Made by a program: the position numbers and the translations under genes. From Bacteroidia bacterium (GTDB lineage Bacteria; Bacteroidota; Bacteroidia; Bacteroidales; Azobacteroidaceae), in assembly GCA_025996895.1 (NCBI GenBank), contig BNTW01000002.1, positions 1 to 64,000 of the forward strand: 64,000 nucleotides of DNA, in the 5' to 3' direction. Of the stretch, positions 46,146 to 55,426 are shown piece after piece. The notes under the pieces are model-generated. The model worked only from the letters and a program-made list of their open reading frames with translations, was not told the DNA's origin and did no database searches. Position 1 is the first letter of the stretch, and every line of letters starts with the position of its first letter.

Positions 46146-47093
46146 TTAATTACAATCTTTGCTAATGTCGTAAGGATTAAACCGTTTTGGCGCAAATATT
46201 CTTTCCTTAATTGCGCCGTTTTTATCGTACAGCGTACCGCTGACAATATCGCCGTTGCCCCACGAGCCGACAAACTTGTCGCCCGCTTCGGCGTAGTGAG
46301 GCGGATTTTGAGTATCGTGCTTTGCAATCTGGACACGGCTGGTGTAAGTCATTGTGCCGTCGCCTTCGGGAATGCCGTTTTTCAAACTGCCTACATATTT
46401 GCCGCAAGAGTAAGGTATAGGTTGCAGACAAGTACATTTCGAAAGTTTATTGCCACATTTTGAGCAAATCTTTTCTGGCTCGTCTTTTTTGACAGTTACC
46501 TTGCAAGTTGCTGAAAAACCGTTGCCTGTGTATGCAGTAATCTCGGCATTGCCCACAGCCACAGCCGTAACAAGTCCTGTTTCGCTGACGGTTGCGACAG
46601 CATTGTTGATTGACTGCCAAACCACAGTTTTGTCGTCCGCATTGTCGGGCAGTACGGTTGCGGTAAGTTGAGCGGTTTCGCCTGCTTTTTCAAAGGACAA
46701 AGTTGTTTTGTCAAGCGAAATACTGTCGGAGGTAATGGGGTGTTTGATTTCTTGCTTTGTTTCCCCAGCTGTGCCTGTTGTATCGCCACTTACAACCGTA
46801 TCAATAATTTTCTTAACCAAACAAACAGAGTCCGTGGCTATCTCCGCTTTTTTCTGTACTGACCTGTACACCATAAAACACCCGCCAAGCACAATTACAA
46901 TGCCTGCGATTATTAAAACCAATTTGAGCGGAAATTTTTTTGGCGGGATTTCTATCAAACGGCTTTCACATCCGGGTTCTGGACAAACAGGCTCATCACC
47001 CGAATTTACTTCTATCACTTCTTTGGCATCGGCTTTTGCGCAGTTGCCGAAGTTGATACATTGATATTTTTTTACTGTTAAATTCTGTGCCAT
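46146..47093 (-). CDS. Single-pass membrane protein with zinc-ribbon, BIG2 and MORN-like parts
   Basis: 315 residues. The N-terminal 45 residues hold four Cys (C-x4-C and C-x3-C spacing), probably a cytoplasmic zinc ribbon; one membrane helix follows (about 50-72). Outside, a bacterial Ig-like (BIG2) domain (about 115-205, ending CKVTV), a second short CxxC/CxC zinc site, and MORN-like segments (GKYVGSLKNGIPEGDGTMTY). Start 47093 (MAQNLTVKKYQC) falls just after the upstream stop. It could tie the cytoplasmic filament to the envelope. Confidence 0.75.
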   Translation of the reverse strand: MAQNLTVKKYQCINFGNCAKADAKEVIEVNSGDEPVCPEPGCESRLIEIPPKKFPLKLVLIIAGIVIVLGGCFMVYRSVQKKAEIATDSVCLVKKIIDTVVSGDTTGTAGETKQEIKHPITSDSISLDKTTLSFEKAGETAQLTATVLPDNADDKTVVWQSINNAVATVSETGLVTAVAVGNAEITAYTGNGFSATCKVTVKKDEPEKICSKCGNKLSKCTCLQPIPYSCGKYVGSLKNGIPEGDGTMTYTSRVQIAKHDTQNPPHYAEAGDKFVGSWGNGDIVSGTLYDKNGAIKERIFAPKRFNPYDISKDCN

Positions 47094-47097
47094 AATT

Positions 47098-50000
47098 TTA
47101 TATTTTTTCAATTAAATCCATTGCTTTTTCTGCGCAATTGGCAAAAAACTTGCAATCTTCGTTACCTTTATTATTATTATATTCGGGCAAAATTACCTCT
47201 TTATAAAGACTTTGAACTTTCTTTACGAGTTCGGCTCTTTTGTTTTTATGCAAATAATTTGCTTTGATTTCGCTTTCCGCATTTTCGCGCAATTCTTCGC
47301 CATATTCTTCCGTGAATAATTCCGACTTGAAAGGGATTTCCGTAAACTTGTCGGCAATGGGATTCAGAACTTCCTCGCCCAAACGGTTTACGGAGATTGT
47401 TCCCCAAGCCGATTTTCCTGTTCCGTCTTCCTTGTCGGCATATTTTACAAAGCCCAAAGCGTAAGCGGCAATCAGGTATGGAGTATACAGTTCACGAATT
47501 TTCCATGGCGGCATTTCGTCGGGTATAAACAAATCGGGCAGCGTGTCGCCCATTCCTTCGGTATGCAATACGGTACGATTTTGTCGGGCTTCGTTGGGGT
47601 TGCTTACCAAATAGTCGTATTTTTCCTTGAGGAAAGCCAAATCGTTAATAGCGCGTAATGGGAAACAATAGGTAATATTCGAAATCGTAATTTCGTTTTT
47701 GCGAAGTCCGTTAGTATCCACTTTTACAATTACATTGCCCGACACCGACTCCATTAATGCTTTCTTGAGTTTGTCGGCAAATTTCTGAACATTTTCGTTA
47801 CCTTCAATTTTTGGCAGGTTTATCAAAATCAGTTTTTTAAAAACAGAAGTGCCGATAGCCGGAACAGGATTGTTTTTAACTGCCCTATTGATTTCGGTAG
47901 CGTTGAAAGTAGCAAATACCCCGCTTTGTTTGATAAGGTCTTTTGCAAATTTTTTCAAATCATCTTCCGAGTGAAACTGTTCGTTGAGTTGTTCCAAAAT
48001 ACTGCGGTTGATAAGTTTTTCGTTGTTTTCAATCAGTATTTCATCGTGAATAGCGATTGATTTTTCTCGAATCAACGTGTCCAAAATCTGCAAAATCGTA
48101 TCGCTGGAAATGGTGACGTTGGCACGGGCAAAAGTTTGTTCGTTGCCTATTTGCTTGATAATTTCTTCGCGAAAGGCACTTGCAATATTCACCTGCCGTT
48201 TTTTGTCGCGTATTACTTCTTTTGTGAATTTCACTACGGCATCTTTATCGTAATAACGGATAATTGCCTCCTGCAAATCCATTGTACCGGTGTCCTGACA
48301 ACGCGCCCCGATTTGTTTTTCCACATCGTCCAACGCTTCATTAACAATATTTACAAATTTTTCAATACGTCCACGCAAGGCATTCAATTTGGTTGAGAGG
48401 ACGGCTAAAACAGCAACACCAAACTGCAAACCTTCCACTTCGGTCTTTTTCAGGTAGATTTGGTTCATAATAGTAGAATGTTGTTGTAGTATTTTCTTTT
48501 TCTTGCCAAAAATATCGCCGGAAATTAAACCCACATTTGCCCACTCCAACTGATTGAGCGACCGAGCATTTTCTAACTGGTCAATAGATTGATTCCATTG
48601 CGAAATTTTGCCATCAAACTCTTTGCGGCGTGCTTCGACAGATTCTATCAATTTGTCTATCAACTGCGTAAGGTTGTGCAGTGACAAATCGCCTGTTTGC
48701 CATTGGTCGAACATATACATTTCTATCTGTTCGGCAATTTCGTTGGCGTGTTCTTCTTTTGCCTGTGTTTTTCCTTCAAAGAAATTTTTCACGCCTGCTT
48801 TGCGGAAAAGTTTTTCGTAACCTTCTATACAACACTGCTCCAATTTATTCAAAGGCAATTTATCAGTACGCGCAAGTTCCGTCCAGTTAGGAATTACACT
48901 GTTCCAATAATCTGCAAAACCTGTAAATTTCCTTTCGTCCGATTTCAAAATTGGCTTGTCGAGCATCAAATGCTTGTTGGTCAAGTGCCAGCGTTCCAAC
49001 TGTTCTTTTTCTTTAACAAATGAATTGAAATCAATATTGGCCGGCGTTTCGCGAAAGCCTAAATCATCGTTCCAATTATTGTAGCGAATTTGCAGCAATG
49101 CCTGCTGTCCGAAACTATAGGTAAAATACTCTACGATTTCTTCTTCGGGGATAATTACCCGTTTGATTCCGAATGAGCCGAATGTTTTTGAGCGTACAAT
49201 ATCAATCTGACCTTCTTTAGCTTTTTCATTATTTTCAAACAAATGGTCGTCTATGTTCTCAAAGCTGTATGAGCGCATAAAATCCTGTGTGTTATCATTG
49301 TTTTCAAGAAAAATGCGGCTATATGCAAAATCGGCAGCTACGAGCGGCAACTGTTTGTGCGAATCAATTACTTTTCCGTGTTCGTTGATATTGGAATAAA
49401 CAAAAACGCCGTTTGCTATCTTTTTTGTAGGAACATCAATACGGTCGGACATTCCCGTAACATCGTGCGGTTTGTATTTTTTTACCAACAAGGCATTCAA
49501 TTCTGCCAAAGCTGCATAACCGTTGGCGTGATAACGCCCTGCTTCGCAGCCTGCAGGCGGATTTATTTCGGGCGTCATACAATAGACCAGAATATCCGCA
49601 CCCGAAGTTCGGGCATTGTCTATAACAGTCGGAAATTTTTTGCGGGTTTGCGCAATAATGTCAATAATAGAGCCTGAGCCTGTGCCTCCTGCCAATCCTG
49701 TAAAAATGTGAATGGTTACAGGCGAGTCATTGCTAATTTCTTTTACTTTTGTGTATTGCGTACTCAAAGTATCCAAATAGGATTGTACCGAGCCGCCAAA
49801 CAGGATTCTTCCCGCTTTGCGTTTTTGTCCGGCAGCAGCTCCTACCGAGCCAATTGTTTTTTGCATCACTTCGGGGTCGCCGATAAAGCCTTTCAAACCC
49901 GGGAATCCGCTTGGATTCTTAAAGACCGTATCCAAGTCCACTCCTTTGATATTTACAAATTCGCTGTTTGTAAATGAAGCGTCCTGTCCGTGTACGCGGA

Positions 50001-50172
50001 AAGTTACATCGCCCGGTTTCATCATTTCGTCTGTGGAATCCACATAAACAAAACCTATCGGAAGTTTTGCGCGTTCCTCGTCGCTAAACTCCGACCATAA
50101 GCGTTTGCGAAACGCTTTCAGCACCTTGCCTCCGGTGCCGCCTAATCCTATAATTAGATGATTTTCTGCCAT
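47098..50172 (-). CDS. Tubulin/FtsZ-like GTPase family protein (Tubulin_2 type)
   Basis: 1024 residues. The N-terminal part has the tubulin-superfamily nucleotide motifs: GLGGTGGKVL at 9-18 and the G-box GLAGGTGSGSIIDII at 159-173. The long C-terminal half is helical and charged, with no membrane segment, so it is cytoplasmic. This large family is distinct from FtsZ and was proposed from gene context to work in membrane remodelling with OmpA-like or vWA proteins. Start 50172 (MAENHLIIG) is chosen; an upstream Met lies in a low-complexity region overlapping the previous gene. Confidence 0.85.
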   Translation of the reverse strand: MAENHLIIGLGGTGGKVLKAFRKRLWSEFSDEERAKLPIGFVYVDSTDEMMKPGDVTFRVHGQDASFTNSEFVNIKGVDLDTVFKNPSGFPGLKGFIGDPEVMQKTIGSVGAAAGQKRKAGRILFGGSVQSYLDTLSTQYTKVKEISNDSPVTIHIFTGLAGGTGSGSIIDIIAQTRKKFPTVIDNARTSGADILVYCMTPEINPPAGCEAGRYHANGYAALAELNALLVKKYKPHDVTGMSDRIDVPTKKIANGVFVYSNINEHGKVIDSHKQLPLVAADFAYSRIFLENNDNTQDFMRSYSFENIDDHLFENNEKAKEGQIDIVRSKTFGSFGIKRVIIPEEEIVEYFTYSFGQQALLQIRYNNWNDDLGFRETPANIDFNSFVKEKEQLERWHLTNKHLMLDKPILKSDERKFTGFADYWNSVIPNWTELARTDKLPLNKLEQCCIEGYEKLFRKAGVKNFFEGKTQAKEEHANEIAEQIEMYMFDQWQTGDLSLHNLTQLIDKLIESVEARRKEFDGKISQWNQSIDQLENARSLNQLEWANVGLISGDIFGKKKKILQQHSTIMNQIYLKKTEVEGLQFGVAVLAVLSTKLNALRGRIEKFVNIVNEALDDVEKQIGARCQDTGTMDLQEAIIRYYDKDAVVKFTKEVIRDKKRQVNIASAFREEIIKQIGNEQTFARANVTISSDTILQILDTLIREKSIAIHDEILIENNEKLINRSILEQLNEQFHSEDDLKKFAKDLIKQSGVFATFNATEINRAVKNNPVPAIGTSVFKKLILINLPKIEGNENVQKFADKLKKALMESVSGNVIVKVDTNGLRKNEITISNITYCFPLRAINDLAFLKEKYDYLVSNPNEARQNRTVLHTEGMGDTLPDLFIPDEMPPWKIRELYTPYLIAAYALGFVKYADKEDGTGKSAWGTISVNRLGEEVLNPIADKFTEIPFKSELFTEEYGEELRENAESEIKANYLHKNKRAELVKKVQSLYKEVILPEYNNNKGNEDCKFFANCAEKAMDLIEKI

Positions 50173-50215
50173 GATTTTCTTATTTTTAATTATACTTATT
50201 TTTTTATTTATATTG

Positions 50216-50863
50216 CTATATATCATTGCCGGCATTTTTAATTTTTGCCCAGCCCGAGATATTCATAATGAAAGCAATCAGGCAGAATATACCCTCAATA
50301 AATCCGCCGACAAACGGAATCAGTCCGGTAATAAAGCCGATTATCAGCAGTATCATCGAGGTAAACAGCGTTGATGCACCCGATATGGCGCGTTGCGGCA
50401 ATGTTGTGGACTTTTTCATTCCCGAAAAACCAACCATCATGATTATAAACCCGACGAGGTAAATAATCGATGCAAGCCACGACCAGACAAACATTTCGGC
50501 AAGCGTGGCAACAATCATCACAATTGCTCCGTTGCGTACACTGCCGACAGAACCTTGTTCGGGCGCGTCAAGCATTTTCGCAAAAGCGCCCAGCCCGGAA
50601 ATATACAGAATGTAACCGAGAATGATGGCGCCAAGCATAATATAGACAACCGTCTGTGTGCCGTTCGCAATCAAGCCGACACTTCTGCCGCCGGAAAACT
50701 CTTCTCCGAAACTGCCTGCTAAGTTCATCAGACCGGAAGTGCTTGAAGTAATACTGTTTATTGCCTTGAAAAAGGGATAAACCAGTCCAACGAGCGAGTA
50801 TAACAATACTCCGTAGTAGATTTTTTTTGTGGTATCTGTCCACTTTGTTGAATCGTAATTCAT
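50216..50863 (-). CDS. Multipass inner-membrane protein
   Basis: 215 residues with about five membrane helices (for example VVYIMLGAIILGYILYISGL, SWLASIIYLVGFIIMMVGF and FTSMILLIIGFITGLIPFVGG). It lies just before the tubulin-like gene and ends 44 bases before its start. Family not recognised; it may anchor the tubulin-like protein at the membrane. Confidence 0.7.
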   Translation of the reverse strand: MNYDSTKWTDTTKKIYYGVLLYSLVGLVYPFFKAINSITSSTSGLMNLAGSFGEEFSGGRSVGLIANGTQTVVYIMLGAIILGYILYISGLGAFAKMLDAPEQGSVGSVRNGAIVMIVATLAEMFVWSWLASIIYLVGFIIMMVGFSGMKKSTTLPQRAISGASTLFTSMILLIIGFITGLIPFVGGFIEGIFCLIAFIMNISGWAKIKNAGNDI

Positions 50864-50893
50864 GATACAATCTTTTTAAGTATTTTTTTTCTT

Positions 50894-51076
50894 TTATTTG
50901 TTACTATAATTAGTTCCTTTCATTTTTGCCTCGAAGTTCCCGCAGGTTTTAAAATTGCTGCTCGACTTGCACTTGTAATCTCTTGTGCCTGACGCGGGCG
51001 TGGTTTCCGACAGGTAGCATCTGTCCTGTGTCAGAACGTAATAGGGACAAAATCCCGGAATCATTGGCGCACCCAT
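50894..51076 (-). CDS. Small cysteine-containing protein at the head of the tubulin-like cluster
   Basis: 60 residues with Cys at 10, 20, 36 and 45 and a Y-Y-V-L-T-Q-D-R-C-Y-L-S segment. No family recognised. A strong Shine-Dalgarno sequence seven bases upstream of the ATG (51084-51090) argues that it is translated. It is followed after 30 bases by the membrane protein gene. Confidence 0.55.
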   Translation of the reverse strand: MGAPMIPGFCPYYVLTQDRCYLSETTPASGTRDYKCKSSSNFKTCGNFEAKMKGTNYSNK

Positions 51077-51083
51077 AATAATT

Positions 51084-51090
51084 CCTCCTT
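51084..51090 (-). promoter_or_regulatory. Strong ribosome binding site (AAGGAGG)
   Basis: Seven bases before the ATG at 51076. Shine-Dalgarno sites are rare in this window, so this one decides the start and marks an unusual translation signal. Confidence 0.65.
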
Positions 51091-51107
51091 TCTGAAAAAG
51101 TTTCCCC

Positions 51108-51606
51108 TTACTCCTGTCGTCTTTCGGGTACTGACGCGGTTTTTTGAAATGGTTTCTCGCTCCATTGCGCTGCCATAATCAGCTGCATTTCTGTTTTTTT
51201 TACTACCGAGATACATAAATTTTGCAATTTAAATTTGTTATTAATTTGACTTGTACACCTTTATTCATCTTTTATTCTGTCATCGGATTTTCAAAAATTT
51301 GGACATAAAAATAGCGTGGAACCTTATCTGAACCCAAGGTTTCCACGCCTACACTTTCCGATAAGACGTTCCACGCCGCATTACACGGCGTTTCGCTATC
51401 TTATTCTTGAAAGTGTTTCGCAAGAAACTTATTTGTGGAAAATAGGGTTCAAGAATAGCAGCAAATCGCTACTTTATATGTTTTATTTTGTGTGCTTTAC
51501 GCACACATTTCTTTTTTTATTTCATTCGCAAAAAATTATATTTAAAATTTGGGGATAAAAATATGAAAAATATTTGGATATTTCATATAGTAGCCGTGAA
51601 TTATTT
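51108..51606. other. Intergenic region with palindromes, no clear gene
   Basis: A 22-codon frame (51176-51108, minus) is too short to call. At 51313-51460 several inverted repeats overlap: GCGTGGAA at 51314 with TTCCACGC at 51340, CGCCG/CGGCG at 51374-51390, and ACACTTTC/GAAAGTGT at 51351 and 51410. It resembles a non-autonomous structured element. The rest is AT-rich leader sequence of the tubulin-like cluster. Confidence 0.5.
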
Positions 51607-52395
51607 TTAGAATTCCAATTTTTTGACAAATTCACTGAAATTCAATATTATATCTTTATTTTCTTTATTAAACAGCAGGTGTTCAAAATCTTTGGATTTG
51701 TGTAATAAATCTACTTTTTCTATCGTTTCTATTAGTTTTGTTTTTAGTTCGGTTAGATTGTGAATACCTTGTTTTTGAGTAAGAAAATCGTAATTTGGTT
51801 TTGTTTGAGCAAGCAAAAACATAGCATCGTAAAAATCGCGCCCTTTGGCTCGTGAAAGTAATGCCGACAATTTCATTGCACAAAGTACATCATCGGGCGG
51901 AACAGGAAACGAAATAAAGAAACCACAACCGCTGATAGTAGCCATTTGAGGCGTATATTCAAATTCTTGATTTTGACTTTCAATCTTAATCAAAAATCGC
52001 TCTTCCTTATAACCCGACAACCCTAATTCAAACAACAATTCGGGGAAATAAATTCTTGAACGAAAGGCGGTTAATTTTTCGCTTTGCTTTTCTCGCGCTT
52101 CGGCTTGTATGCCCAAACGTTTTAGAAAAGTCAAAACCGATTGCGACATTTCTTCAAAATCTTCGGCATAAAAATCTTTACAATCAAAATCTAAATCCTC
52201 TGAAAATCTATCAATTCCTTTCACTAAACGCAAATTTGTGCCACCTATAAAAGTGATTTTCTTTGCAAATTTCGAAGTTGCCAAAAAGTTCAAAATCATC
52301 AGTTGAATATATTCCTTCACCATATATTTTTTGTGTGCCGGGTTTTCTCTGATTTGCGGCGGAAAATAATTTTGTATTTGTCCTAAATTTAGCAT
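51607..52395 (-). CDS. AbiEii/AbiGii-type nucleotidyltransferase toxin-like protein
   Basis: 262 residues with the signature FIGGTNLRLVKGIDRFSEDLDFDCKD (residues about 49-74), containing the Ser-Glu-Asp-Leu-Asp metal site. This is the full-length form of the family; members act as type IV toxins or phage abortive-infection effectors by modifying tRNA. It overlaps the antitoxin-like gene by seven bases. Confidence 0.82.
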   Translation of the reverse strand: MLNLGQIQNYFPPQIRENPAHKKYMVKEYIQLMILNFLATSKFAKKITFIGGTNLRLVKGIDRFSEDLDFDCKDFYAEDFEEMSQSVLTFLKRLGIQAEAREKQSEKLTAFRSRIYFPELLFELGLSGYKEERFLIKIESQNQEFEYTPQMATISGCGFFISFPVPPDDVLCAMKLSALLSRAKGRDFYDAMFLLAQTKPNYDFLTQKQGIHNLTELKTKLIETIEKVDLLHKSKDFEHLLFNKENKDIILNFSEFVKKLEF

Positions 52396-53009
52396 AAGTC
52401 ATAGATATTTAAAAGTAAATCAACTCTATTTTTTACTGTTTTTGACCGAAATCTTTCCGTAAATTCATTTAATCGTTCTACATCCAAATCCTCTTGCATA
52501 AATTCTTCATCAAAACGCAATTCTCTGATTTCTTGTTCGTTATTGTACTGTGGATAAAGATACAACAAGTCCAAAATTGCTTTTTCGGGGGTGGCAAAAA
52601 TCAAACTTTGTTTGTTCAAAAACACTTTTTGTTCATAACCAAACATCAATTCCGGTAAAATTTGTTGATAGGAAAATGAGCCGAAAACATTCTCGAAATT
52701 TGCCTTTTTCAACGAACTCACTGCGGTTGTCTGCACTATTGCCTCCGGAATAATGCCATAAAATGCCAATGCAGAATGCAGGCTGATATACGAGGGAGTA
52801 TAAATTTTGTTCGATACAAAATGCTGGATATTAGGCGTTTTCAAATATTCGGGAAAACTATACCACGAATTACGCAGTTTTACAAGTAAATTTTGCTTTG
52901 TCCAACGAGTAAGATTGTTTTTCTCAAAATCAGGTTGCCACGCATAAACCTGATTGACATTGAAACACACCAAATCGTAAAATTGATTTCTTAATTGCCA
53001 AAAGTTCAT
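52389..53009 (-). CDS. AbiEi-like antitoxin/regulator
   Basis: 206 residues with a winged-helix start (LVKLRNSWYSFPEYL), IYTPSYISLHSALAFYGIIPE and the conserved ATPEKAILDLLYLYP. AbiEi proteins repress their own promoter and neutralise AbiEii. Here the pair has its own promoter (53032-53063), and no other genes follow, so it may be a movable defence module. Confidence 0.8.
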   Translation of the reverse strand: MNFWQLRNQFYDLVCFNVNQVYAWQPDFEKNNLTRWTKQNLLVKLRNSWYSFPEYLKTPNIQHFVSNKIYTPSYISLHSALAFYGIIPEAIVQTTAVSSLKKANFENVFGSFSYQQILPELMFGYEQKVFLNKQSLIFATPEKAILDLLYLYPQYNNEQEIRELRFDEEFMQEDLDVERLNEFTERFRSKTVKNRVDLLLNIYDLC

Positions 53010-53031
53010 TTTATTGACTTCTAATTTTCCG

Positions 53032-53063
53032 CAAAACTACATAAAAAAAGAATTAAAAACAAA
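53032..53063 (-). promoter_or_regulatory. Promoter of the AbiE-like pair
   Basis: TTTG (53063-53060), 20-base spacer, TAGTTTTG (53039-53032) on the minus strand, 23 bases upstream of the antitoxin-like start. Confidence 0.6.
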
Positions 53064-53164
53064 TTCTCGAAAAAATCTTTCCATATGCAGAAATTTCATA
53101 CAAAAAAATCACTTGCTCATAATTACCAAATGTTTCAGCCAAAAATAAAATAATAAAATTATGA

Positions 53165-53843
53165 TTGGGCGGTTTGCACAACCGGGTTACGCAGCAAATA
53201 TACCCGAAACCCTTTAATCTGGCAGAGTGCGAACAACTTTTTGAAGAAAATGGGGTATCTTTAAGTCGCCACCAAATTTTAGAAAGTTATATGATTTTTG
53301 GTGGTATTCCTTACTATTTATCGCTGTTTCAAAACGTTTTGGACTAACTCAAAATGTTGATTATCTTTGTTTTAAAGATAAAGGAAAATTGACTGACGAA
53401 TCCCGAATACTCAAAGAATTAGAATTGAGTGGTTTTATCAGGCGTTACAATTCATTTGAAAAGAAAGAGAAAAATGCTTTGTTTCAATTAGTTGACTTTT
53501 TCTCGCTTTTTTATTTCAACTTTATGGCAGACAAGCGAAACAATGACGAGTATTTTTGGACAAATTTCATAGAAAACGCACAACACAGACACAAATTGAC
53601 CTGCTCATAGAACGCAACGACAATGTAATCAATCTTTGTGAAATGAAGTATTATTCCGGAGTATTTGAAATTGACAAAGAATACGACCTCGCTTTACAGA
53701 ATAAACGTGCAATATTTCGTTCGGAAACAAATACAAACAAAGCAATACATATCACTCTGATAACAACTTACGGCGTTAAACACAATAAATATTGGGGAAA
53801 TATTCAGAGCGAAGTTAATATGGAAGATTTGTTCAAGTTTTGA
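53165..53843 (+). pseudogene. Decayed ATPase of the DUF234 type
   Basis: Three pieces of one protein lie in succession: GGLHNRVTQQIYPKPFNLAE to IPYYLSLFQ (53165-53335), ELELSGFIRRYNSFEKKEKN to FWTNFIENAQHRH (53408-53594), and QIDLLIERNDNVINLCEMKY to the stop (about 53594-53843). The family normally has a Walker A domain before these and more sequence between them, so the 5' part and two internal stretches are deleted, with a frame change near 53594. Confidence 0.75.
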
Positions 53844-53875
53844 TTTATTTATTTTGTAGTGTTTTTGGTTTTTTG

Positions 53876-53948
53876 TGATCCACCTGGGGCTCGAACCCAG
53901 GACCCCATCCTTAAAAGGGATGTGCTCTACCTGCTGAGCTAGTGAATC
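53876..53948 (-). tRNA. tRNA-Lys (anticodon UUU)
   Basis: 73 bases folding to a full cloverleaf: acceptor GATTCAC with GTGGATC (one G-U), D arm GCTC/GAGC, anticodon stem CATCC/GGATG with loop CTTTTAA, T arm CTGGG-TTCGAGC-CCCAG. The CCA end is not encoded. Confidence 0.95.
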
Positions 53949-53975
53949 TCCGGCATGCTTTTTGAAAAGCGACTG

Positions 53976-54006
53976 CAAAGGTAGCTATTTGATTTTATTT
54001 TACAAA
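53976..54006 (-). promoter_or_regulatory. Promoter of tRNA-Lys
   Basis: TTTG (54006-54003), 19-base spacer, TACCTTTG (53983-53976), 28 bases before the mature tRNA 5' end. Confidence 0.7.
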
Positions 54007-54022
54007 ATAAAAACGAAAAAAT

Positions 54023-55426
54023 ATGTATCGTTTATTGATTAGTCTTATTTGCTTATTTACAGGAAATTATGTTTTCGGTGCACCGTTTAATCCGGAAGCA
54101 TTGGTTAATTTTCTCGGTGCGGATTGCCTGAAACATGCCGAAGTGAGTTTTAATGTCGTGGATTTATCGACCGGAAAATCCTGTATCTCGTGGGATGAAA
54201 AGCATTCTTTGACGCCGGCTTCGACGATGAAAGTCATAACCACTGCCACCGCTTTGGACGTGCTGGGCGGTAATTTTCAATACGAAACGGAAATCGTTTA
54301 TGACGGTGAAATTCGGGATTCCGTCTTGCGCGGAAATATTTATGTGAAAGGAGCGGGCGACCCAACCTTGGGCTCTGAATATATGGAAAAAGGCCGGACA
54401 GATTTTTTGCGCGATTGGCTGAACGGCGTCCGGCGAGCGGGCATTAAAGGTGTTATCGGCAATGTGGTGGTTTTGGATAATTTGTTCGGTTACGAAGGCG
54501 TTTCGCCCCGCTGGGTATTGGAGGATTTGGGAAACTATTATGCAGCAGGCATTTATGGCGTGAGCGTGTTCGACAATCTGTACCGGATTTATTTGCAGTC
54601 TTTCACACCGGGAAAAGAAACGACGATTTTGCGTACCGACCCTGAAATGCCGGCGGTTACTTTCCGCAACGAAATCAAATCGGGTGTCATCGACGCAGAC
54701 AGCTCAGCCATTTTCGGATTGCCGTTTTCGTCCGAACGGCGATTATACGGCTCTATTCCTCCCCGTCGAGCAACTTTTATGTTGAAAGGCGATATTCCGG
54801 ATCCCGGACTTTTGTTAGCAAATTGTTTTATCAAATACCTGCGTACAAGCGGTGTTCCGGTGAGTGGAGAGGCAACCACTTATCGACTTTCTTCCCAAAC
54901 GCCCGCTCGCGAGCAACAACTTGCCGTAACTCGTTCCGAGCCGCTGGCAACGATTGCCCGTGTTACCAATGTGAAAAGTAACAATCATTATGCGGAACAT
55001 TTGTATCAGCATTTGAAAACGGTCGATGGGATTTCAATACCGGATTTTTGGAAAAAGAAACAAATGGATGCTTCGGCGTTGTTCATGTACGACGGAAGCG
55101 GTTTATCGCCTTCTAACGCGGTTTCTGCCGAATTTTTGACGGATATTTTGGTATATATGTCTGATAATCCTGCGTTTTATCAATCCTTACCGGTAGCCGG
55201 AAAAGAGGGTACAGTCGCTTCTTTTCTGAAAAACACTTCGTTAATGGGAAAAGTGCATTTGAAATCGGGCAGTATTGCCAATGTTCAGGCATACGCAGGA
55301 TATGTAGAACGCGGCGGACAACAACGCTATGCTTTTGCGATAATTGTGAATAATTTTACCGGCAAACGCGCCGTGTTGCGGAAGCACCTTGAACGCTTAT
55401 TGGTCGGTCTTTTTGCGGACAATTAA
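54023..55426 (+). CDS. dacB: D-alanyl-D-alanine carboxypeptidase/endopeptidase (S13, PBP4 type)
   Basis: Periplasmic peptidoglycan hydrolase, 467 residues, with a signal peptide (NYVFGAP). The active-site S-x-x-K is in TPASTMKVIT (about residue 73), S-x-N in KSNNHYAEH, and K-S-G in VHLKSGSI. A domain inserted between the first and second motifs fits DacB rather than a class A enzyme. Its 3' end overlaps the gldH 3' end on the other strand by 30 bases. Confidence 0.92.
   Translation: MYRLLISLICLFTGNYVFGAPFNPEALVNFLGADCLKHAEVSFNVVDLSTGKSCISWDEKHSLTPASTMKVITTATALDVLGGNFQYETEIVYDGEIRDSVLRGNIYVKGAGDPTLGSEYMEKGRTDFLRDWLNGVRRAGIKGVIGNVVVLDNLFGYEGVSPRWVLEDLGNYYAAGIYGVSVFDNLYRIYLQSFTPGKETTILRTDPEMPAVTFRNEIKSGVIDADSSAIFGLPFSSERRLYGSIPPRRATFMLKGDIPDPGLLLANCFIKYLRTSGVPVSGEATTYRLSSQTPAREQQLAVTRSEPLATIARVTNVKSNNHYAEHLYQHLKTVDGISIPDFWKKKQMDASALFMYDGSGLSPSNAVSAEFLTDILVYMSDNPAFYQSLPVAGKEGTVASFLKNTSLMGKVHLKSGSIANVQAYAGYVERGGQQRYAFAIIVNNFTGKRAVLRKHLERLLVGLFADN

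Noticed and set aside
51108-51176. 22-codon frame before the small Cys gene
   Set aside because: Too short, no Shine-Dalgarno site and no recognisable protein; possibly leader sequence.
53594-53843. An intact small nuclease-like gene
   Set aside because: The frame is the C-terminal piece of the decayed DUF234 ATPase, continuous with upstream fragments.
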